This document shows positions 1 through 7,180 of a stretch of 10,842 bases of DNA, piece after piece. Within the stretch, counting starts at the first letter, position 1. The number at the start of each line of letters is the position of its first letter. Source of the DNA: Deltaproteobacteria bacterium (GTDB lineage: Bacteria > Desulfobacterota > DSM-4660 > Desulfatiglandales > HGW-15); contig DAOVAK010000045.1 in assembly GCA_030671095.1 (NCBI GenBank), positions 1 to 10,842 on the forward strand, read 5' to 3'. The notes beneath the pieces were generated by a model, which had not been told where the DNA came from, made no database searches, and saw only the letters and a program-made list of their open reading frames with translations. The translations under genes and the position numbers were made by a program.

Positions 1-1150
1 CCCTCTCAAGCATCAGGTTAACATGAGCGTATGTTTGATTCATCGGGTAGAGGACGAGATGGGATTGATGAGGAGATTCTCCACTGAAAAATTTCGAAAG
101 TAACGGTATGAGGTTTTCAACAATATGTACCGTATCTAATGAAACATCGCCGCCAACGTCCGTCCCCCAGCTCTTGAAGAGATATTCATTGGCATTCCTG
201 AAAGCACCATAATGGATTTGCGTCACCATTCCTCTCTCCTGGTTCATCTCACACAGTTTGTGCATCAAATAGGATATAAACTCCCCTGTTTCCCTGGATC
301 TGATCCCGAATTTCTTCTTTTTCTCGTATGCGTCATGGAAAATCTCTTCTGCTCTTTTCTCCCTCACTTCTAATCCATATGGTTCCAGTAAACCGTGGTC
401 GCTAGCCTTTGACCCCCTTTGCGAAAAATAGTCATGCCTCTCTCTCAGGGCCTCCACAAGGCCCGTGAGTGTCGTATCGCTCCCGGTCAATTGGCAGATT
501 CTCTCGACCTTTGAGCGCCAATCGTCGGTGAAGATATTGCAATAGGCATCCGGTCTGAAGGTTGGTAAGAACGTGATTCCTTCTATTTTTTTTGCCATTT
601 CGTGATAGCGCAAATCATCTGCGGGATCATCTGTAGTACAGAGAACCCTTGCCCGGATCCTTTTCAGTATGGCTTGGGGCAGCATGTCCTTCCCTTTTAA
701 TCGTTTGTTGGCCAATGTCCATATCCCCTCGCCTGTATCCCCGTTAAATAACAGGTCAATATCGAACATCCTCCGCAAGTCCAAGTGCAACCATTGATGA
801 ACATGATTCCCCTCAAGGTCGGGAAAGACCTTACTCAGTGCCATCCACTTTTCGTAATCGGAAATCTCAGGATCCCGAGCAAGGGCGTGCGAAAACCCAG
901 GCATTTTTGCTGCAAGTTGGATGATGTAGTGATCGTTGTTTGCATATTCTTCCCTGGGCTCGAGTACTTCTGCTCTCCAAATATTAGGAAACGGATGGTT
1001 CTCGACAATCTGCCTTAAGTTATGATGCGTATGGGTATCAACGATCCCCACCTCTTCTCTGAAGGGAACTGCAACTTCATGGTACAATATTATTGCTTCT
1101 TTTGTATCCAAGAGCCAATTCTCTCCAAGAAACTTCTCCTCCTCCGGCAT
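1..1150 (-). CDS. uxaC: Uronate (glucuronate/galacturonate) isomerase, N-terminal 383 residues, C-terminus outside window
   Basis: Uronate isomerase of the amidohydrolase superfamily (COG1904). It interconverts glucuronate/fructuronate and galacturonate/tagaturonate, the cytoplasmic entry step of hexuronate breakdown. The reverse strand is open from ATG at 1150 to the left edge. The translation keeps the family landmarks in order: metal-binding VDTHTHH (residues 37-43), HQWLHLDLRR (118-127), CTTDDPADDL (171-180), LPTFRPDAY (195-203), ASDHG (249-253), QIHYGAFRNAN (311-321) and GTDVGGD (329-335). E. coli UxaC is about 470 residues, so roughly 85 are missing, including the late catalytic Asp region. 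The start is supported by a GGAGGAGAGGG-type ribosome site ending 3-4 bases upstream. Sequence between the motifs is quite divergent from E. coli, so the exact uronate is not certain. It is transcribed away from the transporter cluster. I am confident of the family and less so of the substrate. Confidence 0.9.
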   Translation of the reverse strand, partial: MPEEEKFLGENWLLDTKEAIILYHEVAVPFREEVGIVDTHTHHNLRQIVENHPFPNIWRAEVLEPREEYANNDHYIIQLAAKMPGFSHALARDPEISDYEKWMALSKVFPDLEGNHVHQWLHLDLRRMFDIDLLFNGDTGEGIWTLANKRLKGKDMLPQAILKRIRARVLCTTDDPADDLRYHEMAKKIEGITFLPTFRPDAYCNIFTDDWRSKVERICQLTGSDTTLTGLVEALRERHDYFSQRGSKASDHGLLEPYGLEVREKRAEEIFHDAYEKKKKFGIRSRETGEFISYLMHKLCEMNQERGMVTQIHYGAFRNANEYLFKSWGTDVGGDVSLDTVHIVENLIPLLSKFFSGESPHQSHLVLYPMNQTYAHVNLMLER

Positions 1151-1518
1151 TTTCCCTCTCCTCCAAAATGATACGTTATCTCATACAATACAATTTGCTT
1201 TACAATGCGATACCCAAGAAATCATTACCCCTTTCCCTCATCAATTACCGGGCTGAAGACCCCTTTACATTAATAAACATTTCGAAGGAAGTCAATTTCC
1301 GGTGGGTTGGATAAAAATTGGCCCTTGACCTATTGGGAAAATACTTATCCTTCATAAAGGGTGCCGATGGAGGCTTTGCACAACGGTTAAGCCAAAAGAC
1401 CAGATTTCTGTCCAACAGAAGAGCGGACGGGCCGATAACCGCACTGGAGATAGATGCATCAAATTGCATGATTCTCGGCTGGGCTATTCATAGGCCTTAA
1501 AAAGCTTGCCGTTATGGG

Positions 1519-1620
1519 GGCTGCAGTGCTGCAGCGAAATACAAGTGCTGCGGTGTTGCAGTGCTGCTGTGCTGCGGTCAAAAAAAAGAGCTTTGGTGTT
1601 GCAGTCCTGCAGTGCTGCAG
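1519..1620. repeat. Degenerate octamer tandem repeat, consensus GTGCTGCA
   Basis: Three blocks of an 8-base unit are visible. Block 1 (1519-1534) holds about two copies. Block 2 (1545-1576) is four head-to-tail units: GTGCTGCG, GTGTTGCA, GTGCTGCT, GTGCTGCG. Block 3 (1596-1619) is GTGTTGCA, GTCCTGCA, GTGCTGCA. The blocks are separated by 10 and 19 bases of unrelated sequence. The unit is too short and too imperfect for a CRISPR. No open frame convincingly uses it, so it looks like a simple-sequence expansion in non-coding DNA. Confidence 0.75.
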
Positions 1621-1720
1621 TTGGGAGAGGAAAAAAGGTCTGAGGTGAGGAGCTAGGATGGAAGAGGGAAAAGGGAAAAGGGAAGAGGAAGGAGGCAGTA
1701 GGCAGGGTAAGGGAAAAGTG
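1621..1720. repeat. Purine-rich low-complexity tract
   Basis: The + strand here is almost all G and A, with recurring GGGAAAA and GGAAGAGG blocks, clearest at 1658-1700. It directly follows the octamer repeat, so about 200 bases are simple-sequence DNA. A short frame through it would encode a Lys/Glu/Gly-rich peptide. I treat that as a by-product of composition. Confidence 0.6.
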
Positions 1721-1819
1721 TGTTTTGGATTTCTTCTTCTAGATAACCCTTGTTCCTCAGATTACGATCACGGACAACGGTGTTCCCTGGAAGCTCAGGA
1801 AACCACAATCTTATTTTTC

Positions 1820-1848
1820 TTGACAAAGAGAATTAAACGGTCTATCCT
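1820..1848 (+). promoter_or_regulatory. Sigma70-type promoter for cassette 1
   Basis: A perfect -35 TTGACA (1820-1825) is followed after 17 bases by TATCCT (1843-1848), which matches 4 of 6 consensus -10 bases. Transcription would start near 1855 and leave a leader of about 160 bases before the binding-protein ATG. A small imperfect inverted repeat at 1782-1803 lies just upstream and could be an operator, but this is not shown. Confidence 0.55.
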
Positions 1849-2017
1849 GGCGACCAATAAAAGGGAATGTGAAAAAAAACGTAATTGGGGAAGAGCTAAA
1901 AATAAGGCCAGAGGGAGGTGAAAATCAGTTAGGCCGTAGCTGGACAAGAGGGAAGCTTTTAGAGAAAAGCGAAACTGCCTCGACAAAAAAAGAGGAAATA
2001 GAAAGGAGGGATTTAAT

Positions 2018-3061
2018 ATGTATAATATGTGTAGACGCTTGTTAGTATTCAGTCTAGCGGCAGCCTTCGTTCTTGGTCTGGCTGCCCCGGGATTTGCGGC
2101 CAAAAAGACTCTCCATATGTATACCGCTTTTGACGTAGACGAGAATAAAATATATGTAACGGCCTTTGAGAAATCACATCCCGACATAGCTGTCAAATGG
2201 GTACGGATGTCTTCGGGAGAGGTTTTGGCCAGGGTAAGGGCTGAGGCGAAGAATCCGCAGGCAAGTATCTGGTTTGCAGGGCCAAGCACTTCCCATATAG
2301 CTGCCGCGCAGGACGGTATACTCGCGCCCTATAAGGAATCGCTCGCCTGGCAATACCTCCCAGCTGACTTCAAGGATCCGAAGGGACGCTGGACCGGTTT
2401 TTACACGGGATTCATCGGCTTCGCGACGAACAAAAATTTTCTCAAGAAGAAAGGGGTAAAAGCACCCACATCCTGGTACGATCTTCTTAAACCGGTATTC
2501 AAAAAAGAGATCTCCAAGGCCTACGCCTATACTTCAGGCACCGCTTACACCACCTTGATCTCGCACCTTCAAGCCATGGGCCCCAAAAAGCTCGGTTGGG
2601 ACGAGGAAGATAAGGAATATGTCAAGAAACTGAGCGCGCAGATGCACCACTACACCAAGGCGGGCTCAGCCTGTGTAACCGAAGCAGGATTAGGTGAGGT
2701 GGCGGTGGGCATTGCCTTCTCTCATGATATCATGGCCAAGGGTATCAAAAAAGGATATCCCGTGGTGATGAGTTTTCCCAAGGAGGGAACTGGGTACGAG
2801 ATCGGGGCTGTCTCCCTACTCAAAGGTGGACCTGAGCCAGAGATAGCCAAGGTATTCTTTGATTGGCTCATGACTGCTGAGGCTCAAAGTCTCTTTAAGA
2901 AATGGAACAGAGTTCCTCTGAACCCGGAAGCGTCGATTGCCGAGGGCCTCGTAACCGCGGCCCAGGTCTCGGTAATCAAAGGCTTCGGCGGACGAATCAC
3001 CTGGTACGGCCAGCGCAAGGACAAAATGATCGACCAATGGAGAAAAATCACCGGTCGATGA
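2018..3061 (+). CDS. Periplasmic substrate-binding protein of an AfuA/FbpA-type ABC importer (cassette 1)
   Basis: 347-residue extracellular solute-binding protein of the COG1840 (AfuA/FbpA) family. It would capture the substrate in the periplasm and deliver it to the permease encoded downstream. Residues 1-27 form a classical signal peptide (Arg-Arg, a hydrophobic core, then cleavage near GFA/AKK). There is no lipobox, so the protein is soluble. The mature chain starts with the first beta strand, KTLHMYTAFD. ASIWFAGPSTSHIAAAQDG (82-100) is the usual ligand-site loop. At 233-261 it has AFSHD (His236, Asp237), then GYE (Glu261). Ferric-binding FbpA has paired tyrosines where SHD lies, so iron is unlikely. 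AGGAGGG lies 8 bases before ATG. A strong hairpin follows the gene before the permease. The family is certain; the ligand is unknown. Confidence 0.92.
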   Translation: MYNMCRRLLVFSLAAAFVLGLAAPGFAAKKTLHMYTAFDVDENKIYVTAFEKSHPDIAVKWVRMSSGEVLARVRAEAKNPQASIWFAGPSTSHIAAAQDGILAPYKESLAWQYLPADFKDPKGRWTGFYTGFIGFATNKNFLKKKGVKAPTSWYDLLKPVFKKEISKAYAYTSGTAYTTLISHLQAMGPKKLGWDEEDKEYVKKLSAQMHHYTKAGSACVTEAGLGEVAVGIAFSHDIMAKGIKKGYPVVMSFPKEGTGYEIGAVSLLKGGPEPEIAKVFFDWLMTAEAQSLFKKWNRVPLNPEASIAEGLVTAAQVSVIKGFGGRITWYGQRKDKMIDQWRKITGR

Positions 3062-3081
3062 TGGAGGCTTCGTCAAAACCC

Positions 3082-3115
3082 AACCGGAGAGGGGAGGGTC
3101 TTCCCCTCTCCGGTT
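3082..3115 (+). terminator. Strong hairpin between binding-protein and permease genes (attenuator or mRNA-stability element)
   Basis: AACCGGAGAGGGGA (3082-3095) pairs perfectly with TCCCCTCTCCGGTT (3102-3115): a 14-bp stem with a 6-base loop, 21 bases past the binding-protein stop. The following bases are CTCTTAATGTT, with no proper T-run, so full termination is doubtful. A partial terminator or 3' end stabiliser would make more binding protein than membrane subunits. This is an inference from position and structure. Confidence 0.75.
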
Positions 3116-3134
3116 CTCTTAATGTTGGGGTTAC

Positions 3135-3149
3135 GGAGGAAATCTACTG
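3135..3149 (+). promoter_or_regulatory. Ribosome-binding site that points to a CTG start for permease 1
   Basis: GGAGGA at 3135-3140 is followed by 6 bases and then CTG at 3147. In the permease frame there is no ATG, GTG or TTG between the upstream stop (3120-3122) and the TTG at 3378. By then a whole transmembrane helix has been passed. CTG is therefore the best-placed start. An ATG at 3122 is in another frame and runs into a stop soon after. Confidence 0.55.
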
Positions 3150-4832
3150 AAACTCTCTCTCTACCTTCGAGACAGCAGGAGCGAAGTCAAGAGGTTAATC
3201 AAAGATCCTGTTTTACTCATTAGCATCGCTTTCATATTTGGACTGCTATTCCTCTTCATCGTATTTCCACTCATAAAGGTTTTCCAGTACAGCCTCTGGC
3301 CCCGCGGGGAGTTTTCCGCCAAGTATTTTGCAGAGTTCTTTGAAAGATCATATCGATGGCGGCCCCTCATTAACAGTTTGACTGTGGCAGCCCTCGTGGC
3401 TCTTTTCGGGACCGTTATTGGCTTCATTTATGCTTATGCGATCACCCGTACGGATATACCATTCAAGGGATTTTTTCGTACCGTAGCCACCTTCCCCATT
3501 ATCTCCCCTCCCTTTCTTATCGCCCTGGCCGCTATCTTTATTTTTGGAAATCATGGGGTTATAACTGAGCTCTTTGATTTAGATTGGGATATATATGGCT
3601 TGGATGGGTTGGTTCTGACCGAGACCCTGGCCTACTTCCCCATCGCCTTTATGACCCTGGAAGGGGTTCTTTCCAAGGTGGATCCAGCTATTGAAGAGGC
3701 CGCCCTTGACCTGGGTGCATCCAAACTGAGGACTTTTTTTACGGTAACACTTCCCCTGGCGACTCCAGGAATAGCCTCAGCGCTGCTCTTAGTCTTTATT
3801 AGATCCTTAGAAGATTTTGGTAATCCCATCGTAATTCAGGGTGATTTTCCCGTGCTTACCGTTGAGGCCTTTTTGGCCATTACGGGCATGTACAATATGC
3901 CCTTAGGGGCAACTCTGGCCATCTTTTTACTTGTGCCGACAATGATAATCTTTGTTGTGCAAAAATATTGGGTCTCCCGAAAGTCATACGTAACGGTGAC
4001 CGGCCGGCCATCGGGAGCAGGTCTTCAAAGCACGGAAAAAAGCACCAAATACCCCCTCATGGCAGCCGTGATATTCCTGAGTTCATGTGTACTTCTCTTT
4101 TATGGAGTGGTCCTCTACGGTTCCTTTACGAAACTATGGGGAGTGGATTACAGCCTAACTCTCGAAAACTTCCAGTACGTCTTTACTGTGGGCGGGCAAT
4201 ACATTAAGGATACCCTCATCATCGCCATAGTAGCAACCCCTATAGGTGGAACATTAGCCATGGTAATAGCCTATTTGGTGGTAAGAAAAAGATTCCTCGG
4301 CAAAGGAGTAATGGATTTTGTCTCCATGCTTAATTTTGCCGTACCGGGAGTTGTCGTGGGTATCGCTTACATATTGGCCTTCAACACCCCCCCTATGCAG
4401 CTTACCGGAACAGCCATGATCATAATATTGGTTTTTATTTTCCGAAGAATGCCGGTGGGGATAAGAGATGGGATAGCTCAACTGCAACAGATAGATCCGG
4501 GTATTGACGAGGCGTCTACCGACCTAGGAGCTGGTATGTTCAGAACGTTCGGTAAGATCGTATTGCCCCTGATTGCTCCTGCCTTTCTATCAGGTATGGT
4601 TTATATGTTTGTAAGGTGTATGACGGCTATCAGCGCGGTTATCTTTGTTGTTTCTGCCGATTGGCAGTTGCTTACGGTGGCCCTCCTTCATGAAGTGGAT
4701 AATGCTGATCTTGCCCAGGCCGCCGCTTACGGATACGTAATTATCATTATGGTATTAACTGCAATAATCGCACTGAGGCTCGTAGTTGGGGGTATATTAG
4801 GCAGAAGAACCACTTTGTTCCAGCCAGAATAG
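3147..4832 (+). CDS. Fused two-domain ABC permease (FbpB/AfuB type), cassette 1, probable CTG start
   Basis: Inner-membrane channel subunit with two permease domains in one chain, as in FbpB and AfuB. From CTG it has 561 residues; a start at the TTG at 3378 would give only 484. The added 77 residues contain KDPVLLISIAFIFGLLFLFI, which matches the N-terminal helix of the permease in cassette 2 (KEPLLLITLLL...), so they belong to the protein. About 12 membrane segments are apparent. Each half has an EAA loop for docking the ATPase: EEAALDLGA near 183-191 and DEASTDLGA near 454-462, each followed by a LPL motif. PIISPPFLIA and EDFGNP are shared with the second permease. The gene follows a hairpin and ends 16 bases before the ATPase ATG. 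The function is clear; the start codon is less so. Confidence 0.9.
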   Translation: MKLSLYLRDSRSEVKRLIKDPVLLISIAFIFGLLFLFIVFPLIKVFQYSLWPRGEFSAKYFAEFFERSYRWRPLINSLTVAALVALFGTVIGFIYAYAITRTDIPFKGFFRTVATFPIISPPFLIALAAIFIFGNHGVITELFDLDWDIYGLDGLVLTETLAYFPIAFMTLEGVLSKVDPAIEEAALDLGASKLRTFFTVTLPLATPGIASALLLVFIRSLEDFGNPIVIQGDFPVLTVEAFLAITGMYNMPLGATLAIFLLVPTMIIFVVQKYWVSRKSYVTVTGRPSGAGLQSTEKSTKYPLMAAVIFLSSCVLLFYGVVLYGSFTKLWGVDYSLTLENFQYVFTVGGQYIKDTLIIAIVATPIGGTLAMVIAYLVVRKRFLGKGVMDFVSMLNFAVPGVVVGIAYILAFNTPPMQLTGTAMIIILVFIFRRMPVGIRDGIAQLQQIDPGIDEASTDLGAGMFRTFGKIVLPLIAPAFLSGMVYMFVRCMTAISAVIFVVSADWQLLTVALLHEVDNADLAQAAAYGYVIIIMVLTAIIALRLVVGGILGRRTTLFQPE

Positions 4833-4848
4833 ACTTTGGAGAAACCAG

Positions 4849-5934
4849 ATGGAAAAGGCCGAACTCATTCTTGAGCATGTCAGCAAGATTTTTGCGGAAG
4901 GCACCCCGAGAGAGGTCAAGGCGGTGGACGATCTTTCTCTAAAGGTGGATAAGGGACTTCTCGTTACCCTCCTGGGGCCATCAGGCTGCGGGAAAACCAC
5001 CACTTTGAGAATGATTTCCGGATTTGAGCATCCTACCAAAGGGAAAATTTTCATGGGGAATAGGCTCATAAATGATATTCCACCTCAGCGTCGAGACTCA
5101 GCTATGGTTTTCCAGAGCTACGCCCTTTTTCCTCACATGACGGTATTTGAGAATGTAGCCTATGGTTTAAAGGTGAGGAAATTTTCTCGTCAGGAGATTA
5201 AAAGAAAAGTAGCCCAGGCTTTGAAATTGGTCGAACTGGAAGGCCTGGAGGACCGAGCTTCTGGGCAGCTTTCCGGCGGTCAACAGCAAAGGGTTGCCCT
5301 TTGCAGAGCTCTGGTGACTGAACCAAAAATCTTATTATTCGATGAACCTCTTTCCAATCTCGACGCTAAACTGAGAGTTACTACCAGAGAAGAATTGAGA
5401 AAACTTCAACAGAAACTCTCTATAACCAGTATCTACGTTACCCATGATCAGGCCGAGGCTATGACTATCTCCGATGAGATAGCTGTGATGAAAGATGGTC
5501 GCATTCAGCAAATCGGATCCCCAGACCAAATTTACCTTCATCCTGCCAATAGATTTGTGGCTGATTTCATTGGTGAGGCCAATTTCTACCCCGGGACCAT
5601 TATCAAATCGGAAGATGGTCGCGTCGAAGTGGAGATGTTGGATAGGGTAATAACTATTCGTCAGGATGGTGATTTTCATCCCGGGGATAAAGTGGACGTA
5701 GTGGTGAGACCTGAGACGGTAGAAATAGTCGCTAAAGGAAAAGGCGATTTCGACGGGGTGGTAGAATTCTCCCATTATACAGGGTCAATAGCCACTTACC
5801 GCCTGGAATTAAGAGGTCGGGTGGAGATGGATGTAAAGGTTTTCAACCCTCAGGAAAAAGGTAGGTTAAGAGATGAGGAGGTAGTGGGGGTAAGGCTTCA
5901 TCGAGAAAACATTCATCTTCTCACGGAGAAGTAA
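4849..5934 (+). CDS. ABC transporter ATPase (FbpC/PotA type), cassette 1
   Basis: 361-residue cytoplasmic ATPase that powers the permease encoded just upstream. All nucleotide-binding motifs are intact: Walker A GPSGCGKTT (43-51), Q-loop Gln89 in MVFQSYALFP, signature LSGGQQQR (141-148), Walker B ILLFDEP (161-167), D-loop SNLD (169-172) and H-loop His199 in VTHDQAEA. Residues from about 235 to 361 form the C-terminal TOBE-type region (FIGEANFYPG, then VVVRPETVEI), which is typical of the CUT1/spermidine/iron-type importers and sometimes regulatory. The length is normal for the family. GGAGA lies 6 bases before ATG, and the 16-base gap from the permease implies co-transcription. The substrate cannot be told from the ATPase. 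Confidence 0.94.
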   Translation: MEKAELILEHVSKIFAEGTPREVKAVDDLSLKVDKGLLVTLLGPSGCGKTTTLRMISGFEHPTKGKIFMGNRLINDIPPQRRDSAMVFQSYALFPHMTVFENVAYGLKVRKFSRQEIKRKVAQALKLVELEGLEDRASGQLSGGQQQRVALCRALVTEPKILLFDEPLSNLDAKLRVTTREELRKLQQKLSITSIYVTHDQAEAMTISDEIAVMKDGRIQQIGSPDQIYLHPANRFVADFIGEANFYPGTIIKSEDGRVEVEMLDRVITIRQDGDFHPGDKVDVVVRPETVEIVAKGKGDFDGVVEFSHYTGSIATYRLELRGRVEMDVKVFNPQEKGRLRDEEVVGVRLHRENIHLLTEK

Positions 5935-6173
5935 TTGCCTATAAACCGATGAAATCCACAGAAGAAACATGTCCTCTCTCCATAAGAGTAACTGTCTCCC
6001 CGATAATCCCCTGAGTATAAGCTGAACCATGTTTTGGCCACACTCATAGGGAGCAAACGCGCCTCCAAAAATATCTCAATCTGAGAAAAGAATTCAAATT
6101 TTGCTTGAACTTGTAGTTTAAAGTTTAATAGATTAAATTCACCTCAAATACTGATAACAGGAGATGGTTTCCC
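5935..6173. other. Intergenic gap between ATPase 1 and the kinase gene
   Basis: These 239 bases hold no clear gene and no clear Rho-independent terminator. A minus-strand frame of 34 codons (6043-5939), without a good start site, ends at 5939. The right half is AT-rich. TTGAAC at 6105-6110 with TAGATT at 6129-6134 (18-base spacing) is a possible weak promoter for the kinase. AGGAG at 6159-6163 is its ribosome site. Confidence 0.45.
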
Positions 6174-7043
6174 ATGTATGATATTACTTTTCTGGGACAC
6201 TACACCAAGGATACCATTGTATCCACAAGCGGCACCCGAATTGTAGACGGAGGTGCAGTGTTTTATGGCGCCAATGTTGCTGCCCGGATGGGATTAAAAA
6301 CCGCTGTAGTCACCCGCCTTGCCCGGGAGGACTTTAGAGTGGTTGAGGAAGTGGAAAGGCTGGGAGTACGGGTATTTGCCAAAGTCACACCCAAGTCCAC
6401 CTGCCTGCGCCTTGAATACCCCTCCTCCAATATGGATGAACGGGTCATCCGCGTGGCCAGTAAAGCGGGCCCCTTCACACCTGAAGACGTGGAACACATT
6501 GAAACCCGTGCCGCTGTCATTGGCGGCTCCATGCGGGGCGAAATCAGTCCGGGGGTAATAGAAAAACTCGCCGAAAAGACGGATAGGATCGCCGCGGATG
6601 CGCAGAGCTTTGTGCGCATCGATCGGGAGGGCACCCTCGTTTATCATGAATGGCCGGAGATGCAGGCAGTTCTGGCTTTGGTCCACGTCCTCAAAGCCGA
6701 TGCGGTGGAGGCGGAGTTGCTCACCGGTTCCTCCGATATCCGGGCGGCGGCCAAACTACTCCACGAGCTCGGCCCTCGGGAGATTGTGCTCACGCACCGT
6801 GATGGGGTATTGGTCTACGATGGGGGTCAATTCCATGAGGCGGGCTTTTTCCCAAAAGAACTGGTGGGACGAAGCGGCCGCGGCGATACGTGCATCGCCT
6901 CCTATATGGCCAGCAGGCTGAATGCTTCGCCCGCTGAGGCAACCGTCTGGGCGGCCGCTCTAACGAGTCTCAAGATGGAGGCGGAAGGGCCCTTTCGCCG
7001 GGATATCGGCGAGGCAGAACGGTTAATCCAGGAAAAATATTGA
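6174..7043 (+). CDS. PfkB/ribokinase-family carbohydrate kinase
   Basis: 289-residue cytoplasmic kinase of the PfkB family, which transfers phosphate from ATP to a sugar, sugar acid or nucleoside. The N-terminus (ITFLGHYTKDTIV) is the usual first strand. GGAVFYGANVAARMG (26-40) is the substrate-side di-glycine segment. KADAVEAELLTG (174-185) is the conserved N/D-x-x-E region before the ATP site. GRSGRGDTC (232-240) is the second PfkB signature, with anion-hole glycines and catalytic Asp238. It is slightly shorter than ribokinase (about 310 residues) but looks complete. It lies between two similar importers and near uxaC, suggesting it phosphorylates an imported sugar or a catabolic intermediate such as 2-keto-3-deoxygluconate; this is inference. 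Its GC content is visibly higher than that of its neighbours, so it may have a separate history. The substrate is not recognised. Confidence 0.85.
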   Translation: MYDITFLGHYTKDTIVSTSGTRIVDGGAVFYGANVAARMGLKTAVVTRLAREDFRVVEEVERLGVRVFAKVTPKSTCLRLEYPSSNMDERVIRVASKAGPFTPEDVEHIETRAAVIGGSMRGEISPGVIEKLAEKTDRIAADAQSFVRIDREGTLVYHEWPEMQAVLALVHVLKADAVEAELLTGSSDIRAAAKLLHELGPREIVLTHRDGVLVYDGGQFHEAGFFPKELVGRSGRGDTCIASYMASRLNASPAEATVWAAALTSLKMEAEGPFRRDIGEAERLIQEKY

Positions 7044-7180
7044 GGACGCTGGAATATCCAGGCGAGAATTTTCTGGAGTTTCCGGATTTTCTGGAAGACT
7101 CCCTTGTTCCTGAGCGTAATCTGCTGGAGAGGGTCACTTCGGAACAGGTCGTTGCCCTGGTTCCCTGGAGCGAACATTAA
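7040..7180 (+). CDS. Possible small protein of 46 residues overlapping the kinase stop codon
   Basis: A frame starting with TTG at 7040, overlapping the kinase TGA (7041-7043), stays open to TAA at 7178-7180. The peptide is acidic and looks coding: it includes EYPGENFLEFPDFLEDSLVP and ends in VVALVPWSEH. AGGA at 7029-7032 could serve as a weak ribosome site. I do not recognise a family. The frame overlaps one arm (7063-7083) of an inverted repeat, which argues for caution. The alternatives are a decayed gene end or chance. Confidence 0.35.
   Translation: MRTLEYPGENFLEFPDFLEDSLVPERNLLERVTSEQVVALVPWSEH

Larger units (their letters stand above)
1151..2017. other. Long intergenic region between divergent uxaC and the first transporter cassette
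   Basis: No convincing gene lies in these 867 bases. The left part (1151-1330) is AT-rich and holds the uxaC leader. A weak minus-strand promoter-like pair lies at 1295-1290 (TTGACT) and 1272-1267 (TAATGT), 17 bases apart. The middle (1318-1500) carries overlapping short open frames on both strands that I do not recognise. Then come the octamer repeat (1519-1620), a purine-rich tract (about 1621-1720), a small imperfect inverted repeat (GTTCCCTG at 1782-1789 against CAGGAAAC at 1796-1803), and the cassette 1 promoter. The leader of the binding-protein gene has a small hairpin, GCTTTT-AGAG-AAAAGC, at 1955-1970. No known riboswitch was recognised. Confidence 0.6.

Noticed and set aside
1245..1500. 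Overlapping short frames, 74 codons on - and 60 codons on +
   Set aside because: Neither has a convincing start or a family I recognise, and each is open opposite the other, so neither can be supported as a gene.
1519..1620. CRISPR-like array
   Set aside because: The unit is only 8 bases, degenerate and mostly without spacers; no cas genes are nearby.
1658..1921. 87-codon frame rich in Lys, Glu and Gly
   Set aside because: It is a by-product of the purine tract, and it overlaps the promoter of cassette 1.
1849..2017. Riboswitch in the leader of binding protein 1
   Set aside because: There is a small hairpin and some weak pairing, but no conserved aptamer motif I know.
2018..5934. Naming the cassette as a ferric iron transporter (fbpABC)
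   Set aside because: The layout fits, but the binding proteins lack the iron-ligating tyrosine pair, so I gave no iron gene symbols.
6041..6085. Minus-strand APYECG, reminiscent of the NuoA motif
   Set aside because: The sequence after the motif does not continue like NuoA, so the match is too short to mean anything.
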